Assembly: GCA_034670405.1 (NCBI GenBank)
Contig: JAXDDX010000034.1
Coordinates: 914,001-978,000, forward strand
DNA length: 64,000 bases
Direction: 5' to 3'
DNA from: Hoplostethus atlanticus
Taxonomy: Eukaryota; Chordata; Actinopteri; Trachichthyiformes; Trachichthyidae
The notes under the pieces are model-generated. The model did not search any database and was not told the DNA's origin. It was given only the letters and a program-made list of their open reading frames with translations. Position numbers and translations under genes: made by a program. This document shows positions 44,256-56,400 of the stretch, in pieces (within the stretch, counting starts at the first letter, position 1; each line of letters opens with the position of its first letter).

Positions 44256-47039
44256 AATACGAACATTGGGAAAATACGAATCAGGCATGTAATTGATGTT
44301 TTGAGTGATTTAAGCCACAAATTCTTGTATAACACATGAGTATACACAAAAATGCATGGCAACTTAAAGTTAAAGAGAGTGACAATAGAATAATTCGCCA
44401 TTAGTGATTGTTTACTTAGCATACCAAACAATAACATATAATACATTTCGTCACTTTTACCATCAGTTGCTGACAAGTGGTATGCTCTCTGCCACCTAAA
44501 CGTCACATTTCTATAACTCGAGTATTATAGAATATCAAATTTTTCTAGCCATATTTACCTTTTTGCTGGGTCGTTCATGTGAGTACAATAGTAATTTCGA
44601 TTTTTTTTTTTCCGATAGCACCTGAAGACAGCATAAGACAGTATCTGATCTCCTCTCTAGATGGAGCTGTTGAGCGCACAAGCGCTTGACGGGACATGAT
44701 GTATACACCAATTACCAACCCTGGGGCTGCTTGGCACAGAAAGTAGCTTATCTGTTTGTTTTATATGCATTTCATTTTACGATATACTTCTCATTTCTTT
44801 TTTCTTCTTCCTCCTATCCTTCCTTTTTTCATTTCATTTCGTTTCAGGCGTTTGGAGAGCATGAAAGCACAACTGGAATGGGAAATAAAATCGAACCCTG
44901 ATAGGTTGGCTGGCAAATTGTGGTAGCTATTCAGATTAAGTTTATACATTTATAACACATCAAACAACATACAGCAGCTACTAGTCTAATGGCATTCAGT
45001 ACTAAATGGTCAACTAAGGACTTGTGTCCAATAGAACAGGTTTAGTGTTCATACATACATCATGCATTTCAATGGCGGTAATTTAAATGTGAAGATTCTG
45101 TCTTTTTTTCTTATATACAAATGATATGATGTTAGGAAACGTTGGGCTATTGAAAACCATATTACTTAAAGAAGAATGCCCTCATTTTTAGAAAGTGTAT
45201 AGCTTATTTTTATGGCCAAGGATAGCCTAATCAATTCTTGTGAACATCAACGATTTTCCTTCAAATTAAGTGAACCTATGTCTGGCTCTGCTCCAATGAC
45301 TGACTTGAAAGTGGAATCATGTAATGTTTGTCTTATGAGATTTAGTCAAGATATAAAGGTGCTATCAGTTTCGATCACATTCCCCATCTTTTATGCATAG
45401 GGATAGTCATTTTAATATAGTTATTATCTGGATTATGTCTCGAAATTCATTCTGGTTGTAAACTGGCGTGGCGTGGTAAATTATTCTGGCTATGGGAAAC
45501 AATAGTCACAGGAAGGAATAATATAGGCCTAGTTCAGCTGCTTAAATTCAGTACTGTACCCCTTGAAATTAAATCACTGTGTATTGCATTGAAATCGTCT
45601 TCTGGCACTTCACTCACGTTTAGCAGACAGACTCAGGAATGTCTGACACAAGTCTTATAATTTATATCCTCTTCTTATTGATATCATATGTAGCCTCATA
45701 TTACACCATAATAACCATATGAGGCGGCGTCAATCACCTAAATGAAACCAATGCAAAGGGATAAAAAGACATTTTAAACCGCAACACATTGCCTGTTCAG
45801 AATCAGCATGGACTCTCCAAAATGAGCAATGAATTTAATCAAATCCCTCTACGGCTGTGGAAGGTCCTCCCGCACTGCAAGCGGTGCTGTGTCAAGGTTT
45901 TTTTATTGCATGGTCTGTACCGTCTGTTTTTATCTCCATTTTAGACAGTACTGACGCATTAGTACATGACTGTGACAATGTGCCGGGATATGGTCAGTTC
46001 CTGATGGCTCATGTCTATCAATACCAGGCAGGTAACGCCGACAAGAGGTGAATGATTGTGCATGCATAAAGCGGTGTCTGAGCAAGAGGACCCGACAGAA
46101 AGAAATGTATACCTACATTTTGGCTGTTGAATGCATTCGCTGATTATTCCTAAATTATGAATGGTGAATTTAAGATGTGACCGATTTTATGGTCGTTCAG
46201 TGTATAGGAGGGGTATTCTGCGTTTAATTGGAAATAGCAGGCTATGCAGCAAAAGACATTCAAAAGATTCCAAGCTGCTACGTTTATAAACGGCAAATAT
46301 TTAGCCTAATGAAATATGGCATCGCTTTGTTTTAATCTAAAGGCCAGCTCTTTGTAATTGCTTTTAAAATATTTTGCTCATTTGTTGAGCAGGCTTTAAC
46401 GTTGTGTATCAAGAATTGGAGAAAAAAAATCCTCCAGCATTATAGCACCTCTGTCTGATATCTGTAGACCCTGTGTGAGTGGTACAGTAGCCTTTACAAA
46501 CCAGGTGTGAGAGTATGAAATTAAATTCATTCTGAGCATATTATTTTATTTGTCATTCTTTTTATACCTCTTCATTAGATTTCCACAGCCGTAATACTCC
46601 GTCTGTAATAGGGTGATTGTAATGTTATCGTCATTTGTTGTGACCTAACTTGTGGTCTGTATATTTTGATAATTCACTGCTCTCGACTAAACGTTGTTTC
46701 AACAAAATGCCCAAACTCAAGCAATGATTTTAATCTGCCAAATGTTCAAAATGAAATAGCTCATACTTACAGGTTTCTACGTAACTTTAAACGATTAATT
46801 TAAATAATTTCAACAAAAACATGAACTTTTCCAAAAACACAAAAAGAAAAAGGATAACGAAACTCTGCAATGGCATTTCGATTGGTCTTTGTGGTTGTCA
46901 AGTGTGTGCGGACGTAAGATCTGAACCGATAACTTTTGATGAGTTAATTAGCCCACACATAACTTTTACATGGAGATCTTAGTCTATAGTTTAATGAATA
47001 TTATAGGATAGTCAGGAGATGTGCTTAATGTGTGACTCT

Positions 47040-47190
47040 TGTGTCTTGTGCTATGTTTTATGTACTATATATAGTATATTTATGTTGATATTTCTATACT
47101 TGTTTTTATGTACCTGGCTGCAAAGAGAATTTCCCCTGGGGTACAATGACGTTGAATTGAATTATACTGAATTTAACTGAATTGAAATTG
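47040..47190 (+). mobile_element. LINE 3' end with TTGAAT tail
   Basis: GAATTTCCCCTGGGGTACAATGACG-type sequence followed by degenerate TTGAATTGAA units, typical of the 3' end of fish LINEs whose consensus reads GAATTTCCCTTTGGGATCAA. Confidence 0.6.
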
Positions 47191-48079
47191 AATACATAAA
47201 GTTTGTTCCTCTCCTTCACAATCGAAGGAATTAAATAATATCGTTACATGGGTTACCTTATGCAGTTTAATACAGCCAACAGTCAAAATGCACGGATAAA
47301 ATGTTTTATAAGTCAAAAATATCACGCAACTGTTTGCACTTCTTAGATGTAACCTTACATTTTAAACAGATGGCCTGAACAAGTTACTGATCTTCCAAAC
47401 CTATCGAAAATGTATTGCTAATTAATTAATTAATTAATCTATCGTTTTTTTTAAATGAGGCCAGATAACTTTATTATATTCATAGTCCGATTAAAATGGA
47501 TCCGTTTTAGTTTTTCTTAGGGTTGGTCTGATCATGAAATGTCGGATAATGTTTTGTTCAAAGCTGTGAATGTATAGCCAAGCTGATTTTTTTCAACATA
47601 GGTCAGAAATACCAGCGATTAAGGATTTACAGCCACATGCTATCATGGACAGGTGTTATCCATGTGCTATGCCTATATATATGGGTATGCCTGCTGAAGA
47701 AACATTAAAGTAACATTATTTAACAATATGCAACAAATTGTAACATCATTATCACACAAATAGGGTGTCTGGTTTTGTTTCAAGTTAGCTTGACATTGAA
47801 ATCTTATGATTTATCCAACAGCTATTCATCATTTTAAGTTCTAATTGGTGGTATAGCTTTATAGATCTGGTTGAGTGAATGCTATTGCTGCAGCATTTGT
47901 TTGAACATAATATGGATTACAGCAGCTGAGTGATGGTTCAGAAAATTAGACAGTTAAACAATATGGTCCCATGAGCATCTTTCAACTCAAGATGGTAGAT
48001 GGTACTGTTTGCCTTCCTGTTAATTAAGGTCTTTTTATCTCCACAGTTTTCTTATTACTGATCCTGTGTGACCTGGGAG

Positions 48080-48256
48080 ATGGATAGGCAGAGCCCAGGA
48101 GAGAAGGAGGCAGAGACTAATAGGACTGTTGCTGCCACCACCCCCACCACATCAGCTGTCATCACCATGGCAACAGCCAGCTTCAGCACCCCCACGTGCA
48201 CCCAGGCTCCCTCTACTTCGCTAAGCATTCTCTCACCCGACAGGCAGGCAGTCCAG
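48080..48256 (+). CDS. phc3: phc3 coding exon 1
   Basis: Residues 1-59, Thr/Ser-rich, ending DRQAVQ as in human DRHAVQ. The exon begins at 48047 after TTTTTATCTCCACAG, giving 33 bases of 5' UTR. Donor GTCCAG|GTAATA is repeated in the downstream minisatellite. Confidence 0.9.
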
Positions 48257-49098
48257 GTAATAGACAGTCCCCCGGTATCTGCCCAGTACCTATCTGAAAA
48301 TTGGCCTGCTTGAAAGGAAAGTAGGAAAGCATTGTTCCTCTGCAGACATTGTTTCACCTGACAGGCAGACAGGCCAGGTGGTAGATGCCTCATGTACCGC
48401 TCTGGGCATTGTTTCATCTAATATGTAGGCCATCCAGGTGATAGATGGTCCCTTCCCTGTACCTCTCTGTGCACTGACCCACCCAAAAGACAGGCAGTTG
48501 AGGTAATAGACAGGCCCCTGTACCACTCTGAGCATTTTCACTAGACTAGGTGTTTTTATAAATCAAAAATATCATGCAACTGTCTAGGTTGGACATAACC
48601 AGGTCTAAGCTGGGTAAAAAAGCAATTTCCTGTTACTGTTTTTTTCATTCAAAAATAAGATTTTAAAAATGTGACTCCCACTCTTGCAAAATAACTGTCT
48701 CTTATAGCATCTTTTGTGACATATATCCTCTATATTTTAGAGATATTGCATTACTATCTCCAGGTAATGATACTTTATTTGATATATTTATAGCATTTTG
48801 GAAATTAACTATCAAATGATTCCATGTGTGAATGCACTGAATTAGATAAAACGACAGACTAGACAACGGTAGCCCTTGTGTTGTAATAGATTGATTTTGC
48901 ATTGTAATGGGCTTGCTGGGGTTGTTGTGTGATCCCAATAGGTGATCCAGCAGGCCATCCACAGACCCCAGACCATGGCAGCCCAGTATCTGCATCAAAT
49001 GTATGCAGCCCAGCAGCAGCACCTCATGCTGCAGACAGCAGCCCTGCAGCAACACCAGCACACACCTCATCTGCAAAGTCTGGCTATACAGCAGGTCA

Positions 49099-49132
<34 letters not shown>

Positions 49133-52100
49133 GTGTGTATGTGCATGTGTTGTGTGTATGCATATCATGCATATAAGTGCTCTCAATGCTTTTCAGGCTT
49201 CAATCTTAGGTCAGAGACAGTCACCCTCATTGCCTTCTTCATCCAATGGGAGTTTGCCTCAGCCACCTGGTGTATCCCAAAACTCAGTAAGCATTCTTGT
49301 TTCCACTCTCATTAATCTGACCGGCACTCAGCAGAAATATAAATCTCCTTTTCCATCACTCTTTATTACTCCCCCCAATCCAGATCACTTTACCAGCCTC
49401 TCCAGTAACAGCACAACTGATTAGCCGAACCCAGGCTTCCAGCTCCGCTGCTGCAGGGACTACCATATCCCAGCAGGCCATGCTCCTAGGAAATAGACCA
49501 GCCAACTGTAATCAAGCTCAGATGTACCTTCGCACTCAGATGGTTCGTGCTTTTCAAATATCTCAAGTTGTCGGTCAGATCTATTATTTGCACTGCTACT
49601 GAAAACTGTATTGCCTGTTTGCCCTATTTCTATTTGCACTGCATGTGTTTCCTATCTTTTTTTCTGATAACACACACTTTCCTGATTTTAAACCAACTTG
49701 CCTCCTGTCTTTCCCTCTTCTTCTCCTTTCTTCTGATAGCTCATTCTGACTCCTGCAGCCACAGTGGCTGCAGTTCAGTCAGACCACCCTGTTGTCACCT
49801 CCTGCTCCTCCCTGCCCCCCTCCTCTCAGGTACAAAGTTTTCCAGGCACCAGATGATAAAAGTCCTTGCATGCCAGAAGACTCCAGTATTAAATACCTCA
49901 GGAATTAACACAGGGTATCATATGCCTCCGGCATGAGCCACATTGCAAAAATGTGGTGAATAAAAATCTAAAAATGTAAAATTGTAAAAATGTGGCATTT
50001 TGTTGCATGTTAGTGGAACTAGTTACAGTAAGTTGCATGAAAGTACTGTTACTTGCAACTTGTAACTAGCTGCATGAAAGCTACTCTGTGTGAAGCCAAG
50101 CCTGGTCAAGTCAAGTCAACTTTATAGTGTTTTAAATGAACATAAGAGCAGTTAAAAGCATGAAACATGTGCAATGGAACATAAAAACATGTCAAACAGT
50201 GAAAAGCCAATCAGAAGGATTTTGAAGTTGATGCTGTAAAGGACAGGGGAACAGGAGAAATATGGTCCCCTTTTTTTGATTTAGTTTAGATAATAGTTTG
50301 GCCGCAGCAGTCAGGACAGGCTGGAGATGGGAAATAGATGCCTGACTAATACCAGAATACAGTGAATTATAATAATCCAGAAGATATGAAGGCAGGATAT
50401 GAAGGAACAACTCTCTCCAGGTTGGAAAAGAACAGAAAAGCTGTGATTTTGGAAATGATTCACACTTTTTTTGAAGAAAGTTTTGAGCCATCCAACATTT
50501 AATGTCATGGAAGCATTCTCTAAGTGTACTTGTCTGATTGTCAAGCTTTAGTGGGGGATAGAGTTGTGTGTCATCCGCATAGCAATAAAAGGAGAAATTG
50601 TATTTCTGAATGAATTGACCCAGTAGAAGCTCATGTGTATATATATAGAAAGCAGGATTGGAATAACCTAGAATAGAGAAAATACATGCAGAGGAAGAGG
50701 ACGAGTTTCCTATTGAGACTGAGAAGGTGTAGGCTGTAACTGAGGACTAACATACACTTGCCTTGTATAGCCTTATATAACCTAGGGCTTGATGGTGTAG
50801 TGTAAAAATGACTTCCACTTTGGACGTCCTCAGGTCCAGAACCTGGCTGTGCATGCCCATCTACCTGGGGCTCTGGCTAAAGCCCAGAGTGTCTTCCTGA
50901 AGCCCTCCTCCCAGTCCCAAGTCCTGTCCCCAGCCACCTCCTTGTCCAAGATGTCCATCTGTGCCCTGAAGGCTAACGCCTCAACAGAAACAGGAACTGA
51001 CACTAGGTCGGCTGATGTCACTCAGCTTGCCTCAGGGTCCCAGATTATTGCCCCAGGTGAGAATCTTTTAAAAAAGTTTTAAAAGATAGTTCACTAAAAC
51101 GTCCAAGTTTGAGACTTTGAAACACCATTCATTTTAGATTTATGTAGCCAATAACAGGATCTGTGGTGTGGAAGGTGGATGCATTCTCACATTTGAGAGT
51201 TTTTTAAACTATCAAGTTTTGCCATTACATTTATTTTTTTTCATGAACTGTTCACCAAGTGTAGCTGAATTTTTCTTTTTGTTCAGTTCACTTTTTAAAC
51301 AAACAATGAGAAGAACAAGAAATAAACAAAATACTATTTTTTTTTTGTTTGCTTTTTTCTTCATTTCTGTCCATGTGTCATCATTCCAGCAACCTACTCT
51401 CCAGTCCAGCCTCATGCTCTGGTCAAGCAGCAGCTGCCCTGTCATCCTAGCCAGCGGGGAGCGCACCACCAGCTCATTGTCCAGCAGGCCACAGGAGGAG
51501 CTCCCAGCCACAGACAGCTCCAGCCGATCGCCCTGAGAGTAACACCCCACGAAACCAATTCTAACCCCCTTTCCCTCTCAATGAAGAGACTGGCCATTCC
51601 CACCCCTGCCAACACCCAATCACAAGCCAGCAATGACCCCCCTGCCCACCCTTCTTCCTGTGTTACCAGCGTGTTTGGGTCATCAGCTCGAACCTCAACT
51701 CTAGCTACCACCATTCAGCCACAGCCACCACCTCTGGTGGCCGCTCCCCAGCGAAGGACCTCTTTCGCCCAGGTGCAGAACCAGCCTCCACCTCCTCCTC
51801 CACCCCTGGTTCTCCCCAGGTTGCCCCAGAACCCCCCAGCCTCACTCCAGAGGTTGTCCCTACACTCAGTCCAGGCCCTGGCTATCCAGTCAGGACAGGT
51901 ACTGCTGACAGAAGAGGAGCTTCCTGTAGCGGAGGCACTGGTCCAGATGCCCTACCAGAACCTCCCACCCCCTCAGACGGTGGCCGTTGATCTGAAGGTG
52001 CATCCGGTCAGGCACACTGAAGCTCCACCAGTGAGTCATCAGATGCTGAAGTTTTGTAGCTACCACTTTGCCGTGTGGAGATGGATTATCTATTCTCATA

Positions 52101-53422
52101 AGCTTTTGTTGTGCTTTGTATTTCAGTCAGCACAAACACGCAAAGTGAATGGATTGAGCTCAGAGGAGAGGAAAGAGGAACGTTTTCCTAGTCTACAGAG
52201 AGACAGGACCCCTACACCTCCCACCATGTCTCCTAGAGAGAATGGCACAGGTATACGCAAAACAATGTTTAAACAAATGTTTAATGCATTAGAATAGAAT
52301 ACTGTTTACTTTTCAGGTTCAGTATTGTAGCGTACTGAAATCAATGTTCTTCTTTGCTAACCCCACACACCGTACTCACTGGCAAGCTGTGTATTTTTCA
52401 TGCCTCCTACTATCCAGCTGCATTGGGTTTATCCTGCGTCCTGTCCAGCCATTCAGTGATCCGGTCACCCGATGTGGAGGAGCCCTCCCACGTCACCAGC
52501 AGCAACAGCAGCAACAGCTCCCCATCTCCTACTCCTCCTCTACCTCCTCCCCTCCTGCCTGCTGTGGTAAGAGGCCTCAGCCAGCCCCCCTCAGCCCCAG
52601 CCAGCCTCCCAGAGAGCCCTGACAGCCTACTTAGACCCCACATCCTCACACACCTCATAGAGGGCTTCGTCATCCGAGAGGGCCTGGAGCCGTTCCCGGT
52701 ATGTCCGCTGGAGGGGCAACAGTGGCAGTAGTCTGTCAGGCCACCAAGGGGCCTCGCATCACAGGTGGATGTGGTTGTTGAGCCCTATAGTCTTGTAATC
52801 CAAATTCAGCAAAATTGTAATCCATGTTCAGCAAAGGGAGGGGTTAGGCTGGACAGCAGGCATGTACTCCCCTCACTGGTTGACAGACCAGGAAAGTGCC
52901 ACAGCGTGACAAAACATAAAATAATTGATAATTAATAAGCAGACTTTAATATTATACTGCTGCTTTTTTGTAACCAAATTCATTGTAATCCCATTACATG
53001 CAAACAGGTGTAAAATCCAGGTTCAGAAAGTAAAAGTTTGATTTTGATTTTCCATTCTACAACATAGGGAGGGACTGATAATTGCAATCACCTGGTTAAG
53101 AAAAATCCTGGCAGGACTTTTACTTTCTGAACCCGGAGTTTTATACCTCTGCATGTAAACAGTTACCCCCCCAACCTTGTCTACATGTTAGTCATATCTT
53201 TTCATATCATTATGGGGGGGGGTTTGACTTCTGAATGTACCCCTTTGGTGTAGGTGGGCCCCTCCTCACTGTTAGGCGACCAGCAGGCCACACTTCCTGA
53301 TTCCCAAGAGATGCGGACCAATGGGGATGCAGCGCCTGAGGACAGTCTTATGGATGCTGAGCAGTCAGATTCCACAGACTCAGAGATGGAAAATGATGCC
53401 CCTACAGCAGATGGTGCGGACC

Positions 53423-53455
<33 letters not shown>

Positions 53456-56400
53456 TGAGAGTGTGTGTGTGTTTGTCTAACTGCTGGTTCTCCAAAATTG
53501 CAGAGCCAAGTGGGAGTGTGGCAGATGTGCTGCAGTGTGAGTTCTGTGGGAAGAGAGGTTACGTTCACACGTTTCTGCGCTCCAAACGTTTCTGCTCCAT
53601 GACTTGTGTCAGAAGGTAAATCACCGAGAGTGTTGGCGCTGTAAAAGTTTGAGATACTGTCTTGTAGTGCTGCTGTTTCAAATTCCCCCTACTGGCTGGG
53701 AAAATCTGGGGAAAGAGGATGACTAACACTCTCTCGTCCCTCAACAACTAGAGGTGCCCTTGAGCACGACATTTAACTCCCAACTGCTCTATTGGAGCTG
53801 CTCAGAGGCCAACATTAAAACACTACGGAGTGAATGTGGGTCACTTTATGAATGTGAATCACAGTGTTGCTGGAAAAGAGCAAACCCTCATTGGATTAAT
53901 AAAGATCGAAATACAGTATTATTTTATTTTTTCTGCTACAGTAGAGGGTAAAACGAAATGCCTTCTGCCTCCGTGGTACTGGAACACGTCATCTTACATC
54001 TGGATCCAATTCAGCTCCATTTGTGTCATAAGAGAAAGTCTAAGTGTATAATTACTCCCAGGTTTCCTTCCCCAGCGCTCTGAGCAGGCATCAAAGACAG
54101 GAGAGCTTTGAGTCCAGATGCAGACTATCAGCGAATACCCGATGGCAAATGCCAAACTGTCCCCATTCGGTACGCAGAGGAAAATCAGATCTCAAAGGGA
54201 TTCGGGGCTTTAAGAATGATTGATATCATATATACTATATATAACGGTGGTGTCACATTACTGGATTACACCCCCCTTAGCTTACTGAGTGATGCTATGA
54301 GTGCACACATTTGATAGTCTGTCTTAGTCTTGTGGTGGAGATAAATAAATGACCCCAGTCTTACTACCCTCTCTCCACCTTTCTCCATTTAGGTTCAGTG
54401 TGAGCTGTACCAAGCGCATCACCATGTTGAGGGCAGACAGCACAGTTCGCTGGGGTCACAGGCCTATGGGCAGGAGAGGCCGACCCCCCAGCAGAGTCAA
54501 CGGAGCCTCCAGAGAACATTTCCTGAGACAGGTCAGACTGCACCACTGACCTGATGCAGAAGAAAATGCAGAAGTGCTGCTGGGATCATTGGTCTCAAGA
54601 CAGGTCCTCGACAGGAGTAAAGCTTTGGAGAAGATGCTTGACTTGTGAAGAAACTTCCCAAAATGGTATTAAAAAAAAGCATTAGACTCCAAAAAGACAG
54701 GGTGCCTTGGATTTTTCTCACCATGCACCGTCTTTTTGGAGTCCTGTGCTTCTGTGTTTCTATGTATAATGTTGGATGACTATTCACAAGACAACGTCTC
54801 CAAAGTTTTGTTCCAACCTCACTGGCTGCATCACTATGACTCATCTATGGAGGACTCTATAAAACTATCGGCTGGATAGAAATACACATATTATGCTGTT
54901 ACGTTACTTAACCCTTAAAATATTTGAGTCCAGAATGTTATTCTATCACCCACATGGAATTCATGACCTGCACCCAAACCCTCATTACAAATGATATCAA
55001 CCGATATGGGTTTTTGAAGATCAATGCCAATATTTTTAGACTGAAGTTGCCAACATTGTGCCGATATGCAGCATCTTTAAATTTGACAGTTTCCAAGCCC
55101 CAAAATGACAAACATTCAGTGTTTACCCCAGATTAATCTTGTCAGGGACACTAATACTCTCCAGACTAATTCAATTATTTTAAGATTAGCAGATTTTTAT
55201 TGCGGGGTGATACACTGCACCTATTTATTAGCAGGAAAAACCCTGGGATACATTACTACTTTTAAATAAATAATTAATTTACAAAAACATAATTACACAG
55301 TTAAATGAATAAAGTAAATATGAAAAAAAAATGTAGCTATGGTCAGGGAGGAACCTTCATCATGTCAGAGGTGGACAGCATGACTGGCTGATATCTGCTA
55401 TTTAACAAGGGGTCAATATTGGCTCGATATATATCGGTCTAACCTCAATGCCAATAGATGTCTGAGATGATTGTCATTGTGCTCCACAGGTCCATGGGTC
55501 GTTTGGCTCTGAGGAGACCCAGCGAGGCTCACTGAGGAAGGAGGAAGAGGAGGAGGAAGATGAGCCCCCCGTTCCCATGACCACCAGGCTCCGCCGGCAG
55601 GCAGAGAGGGAGCGAGAGAGGGAGAGGGTGAAGGAGAGAGAGAGGGAGCAGGAGCAGAGGATGACAGAAACACTCAGTGGTTCTGACAGAGAGGAGGACC
55701 TCTGCAGTCCATCCCAGTGGAACGTGGAACAAGTGTTCTCCTATATCAACTCCCTGCCAGGTACCAGCATGATAGTGGCACGAATTTCACTTCCACATGT
55801 CCCACTTGTCACTGAAAAGCATCTACAAGTCAACAGATATGATTGTGTACATCACGGGGCAAATTAACTGGAGCTCAAGGCAAACACGCAGCTGGAAGGT
55901 TTCAAAATGTCCCTGAATGTAAGATTAAATGTGCAAAAAATGACAGGAGCTGAGAAAGAAGTACAGCTTAGTGTATATTGAGTGTATCACATTTTTCACA
56001 TTAAAGTGGTAATCCGTGAGATTCTGTTTTATTTTCAGACATCTTTGGTAAGGTGGCTTTTCTCCACTGCACTTCCCAGAAACCATTTTGCAGTCAAACC
56101 ATGTGGCCATTACTGTGATGTCTATTTGGATTTTCAGATGATGAAGTTTGAGTTTCTGGCTATCACTGCTCATGCTAATTACCCAGTTCTTCTTCTTTTT
56201 ATTCCAAACAAACCGCTGTTGCTGCTGGGAATGTAAAACACATCACTTCCTGTACGGCAGAAGATTTTTCCTTGGAAAGACCAACCCACCACCGGGTGTT
56301 TAGAACAGCAAATGCAGCAAATGTAAACGCTCTCATGAACTGGGTTGAATTACTATTGTGTTATATCAATTGGTGATAGAGAGTAGCAAAACGGAAGTTT

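Larger units (their letters stand above)
43781..48046. other. Divergent intergenic region between prkci and phc3
   Basis: 4.3 kb without coding sequence. It should contain the phc3 promoter and non-coding first exon, which I could not place. Includes a 13-bp hairpin (44226-44255) and a LINE tail (47040-47190). No GPCR-like open frame is present although human GPR160 lies here. Confidence 0.7.

Noticed and set aside
45857-46051. 64-codon frame in the prkci-phc3 gap
   Set aside because: Considered as a phc3 first coding exon, since GTGAAT follows it. It has no similarity to the PHC3 N-terminus and the donor is weak.
51212-51714. Minus-strand frames opposite phc3 exon 7
   Set aside because: Shadows of the proline/glutamine-rich coding exon.
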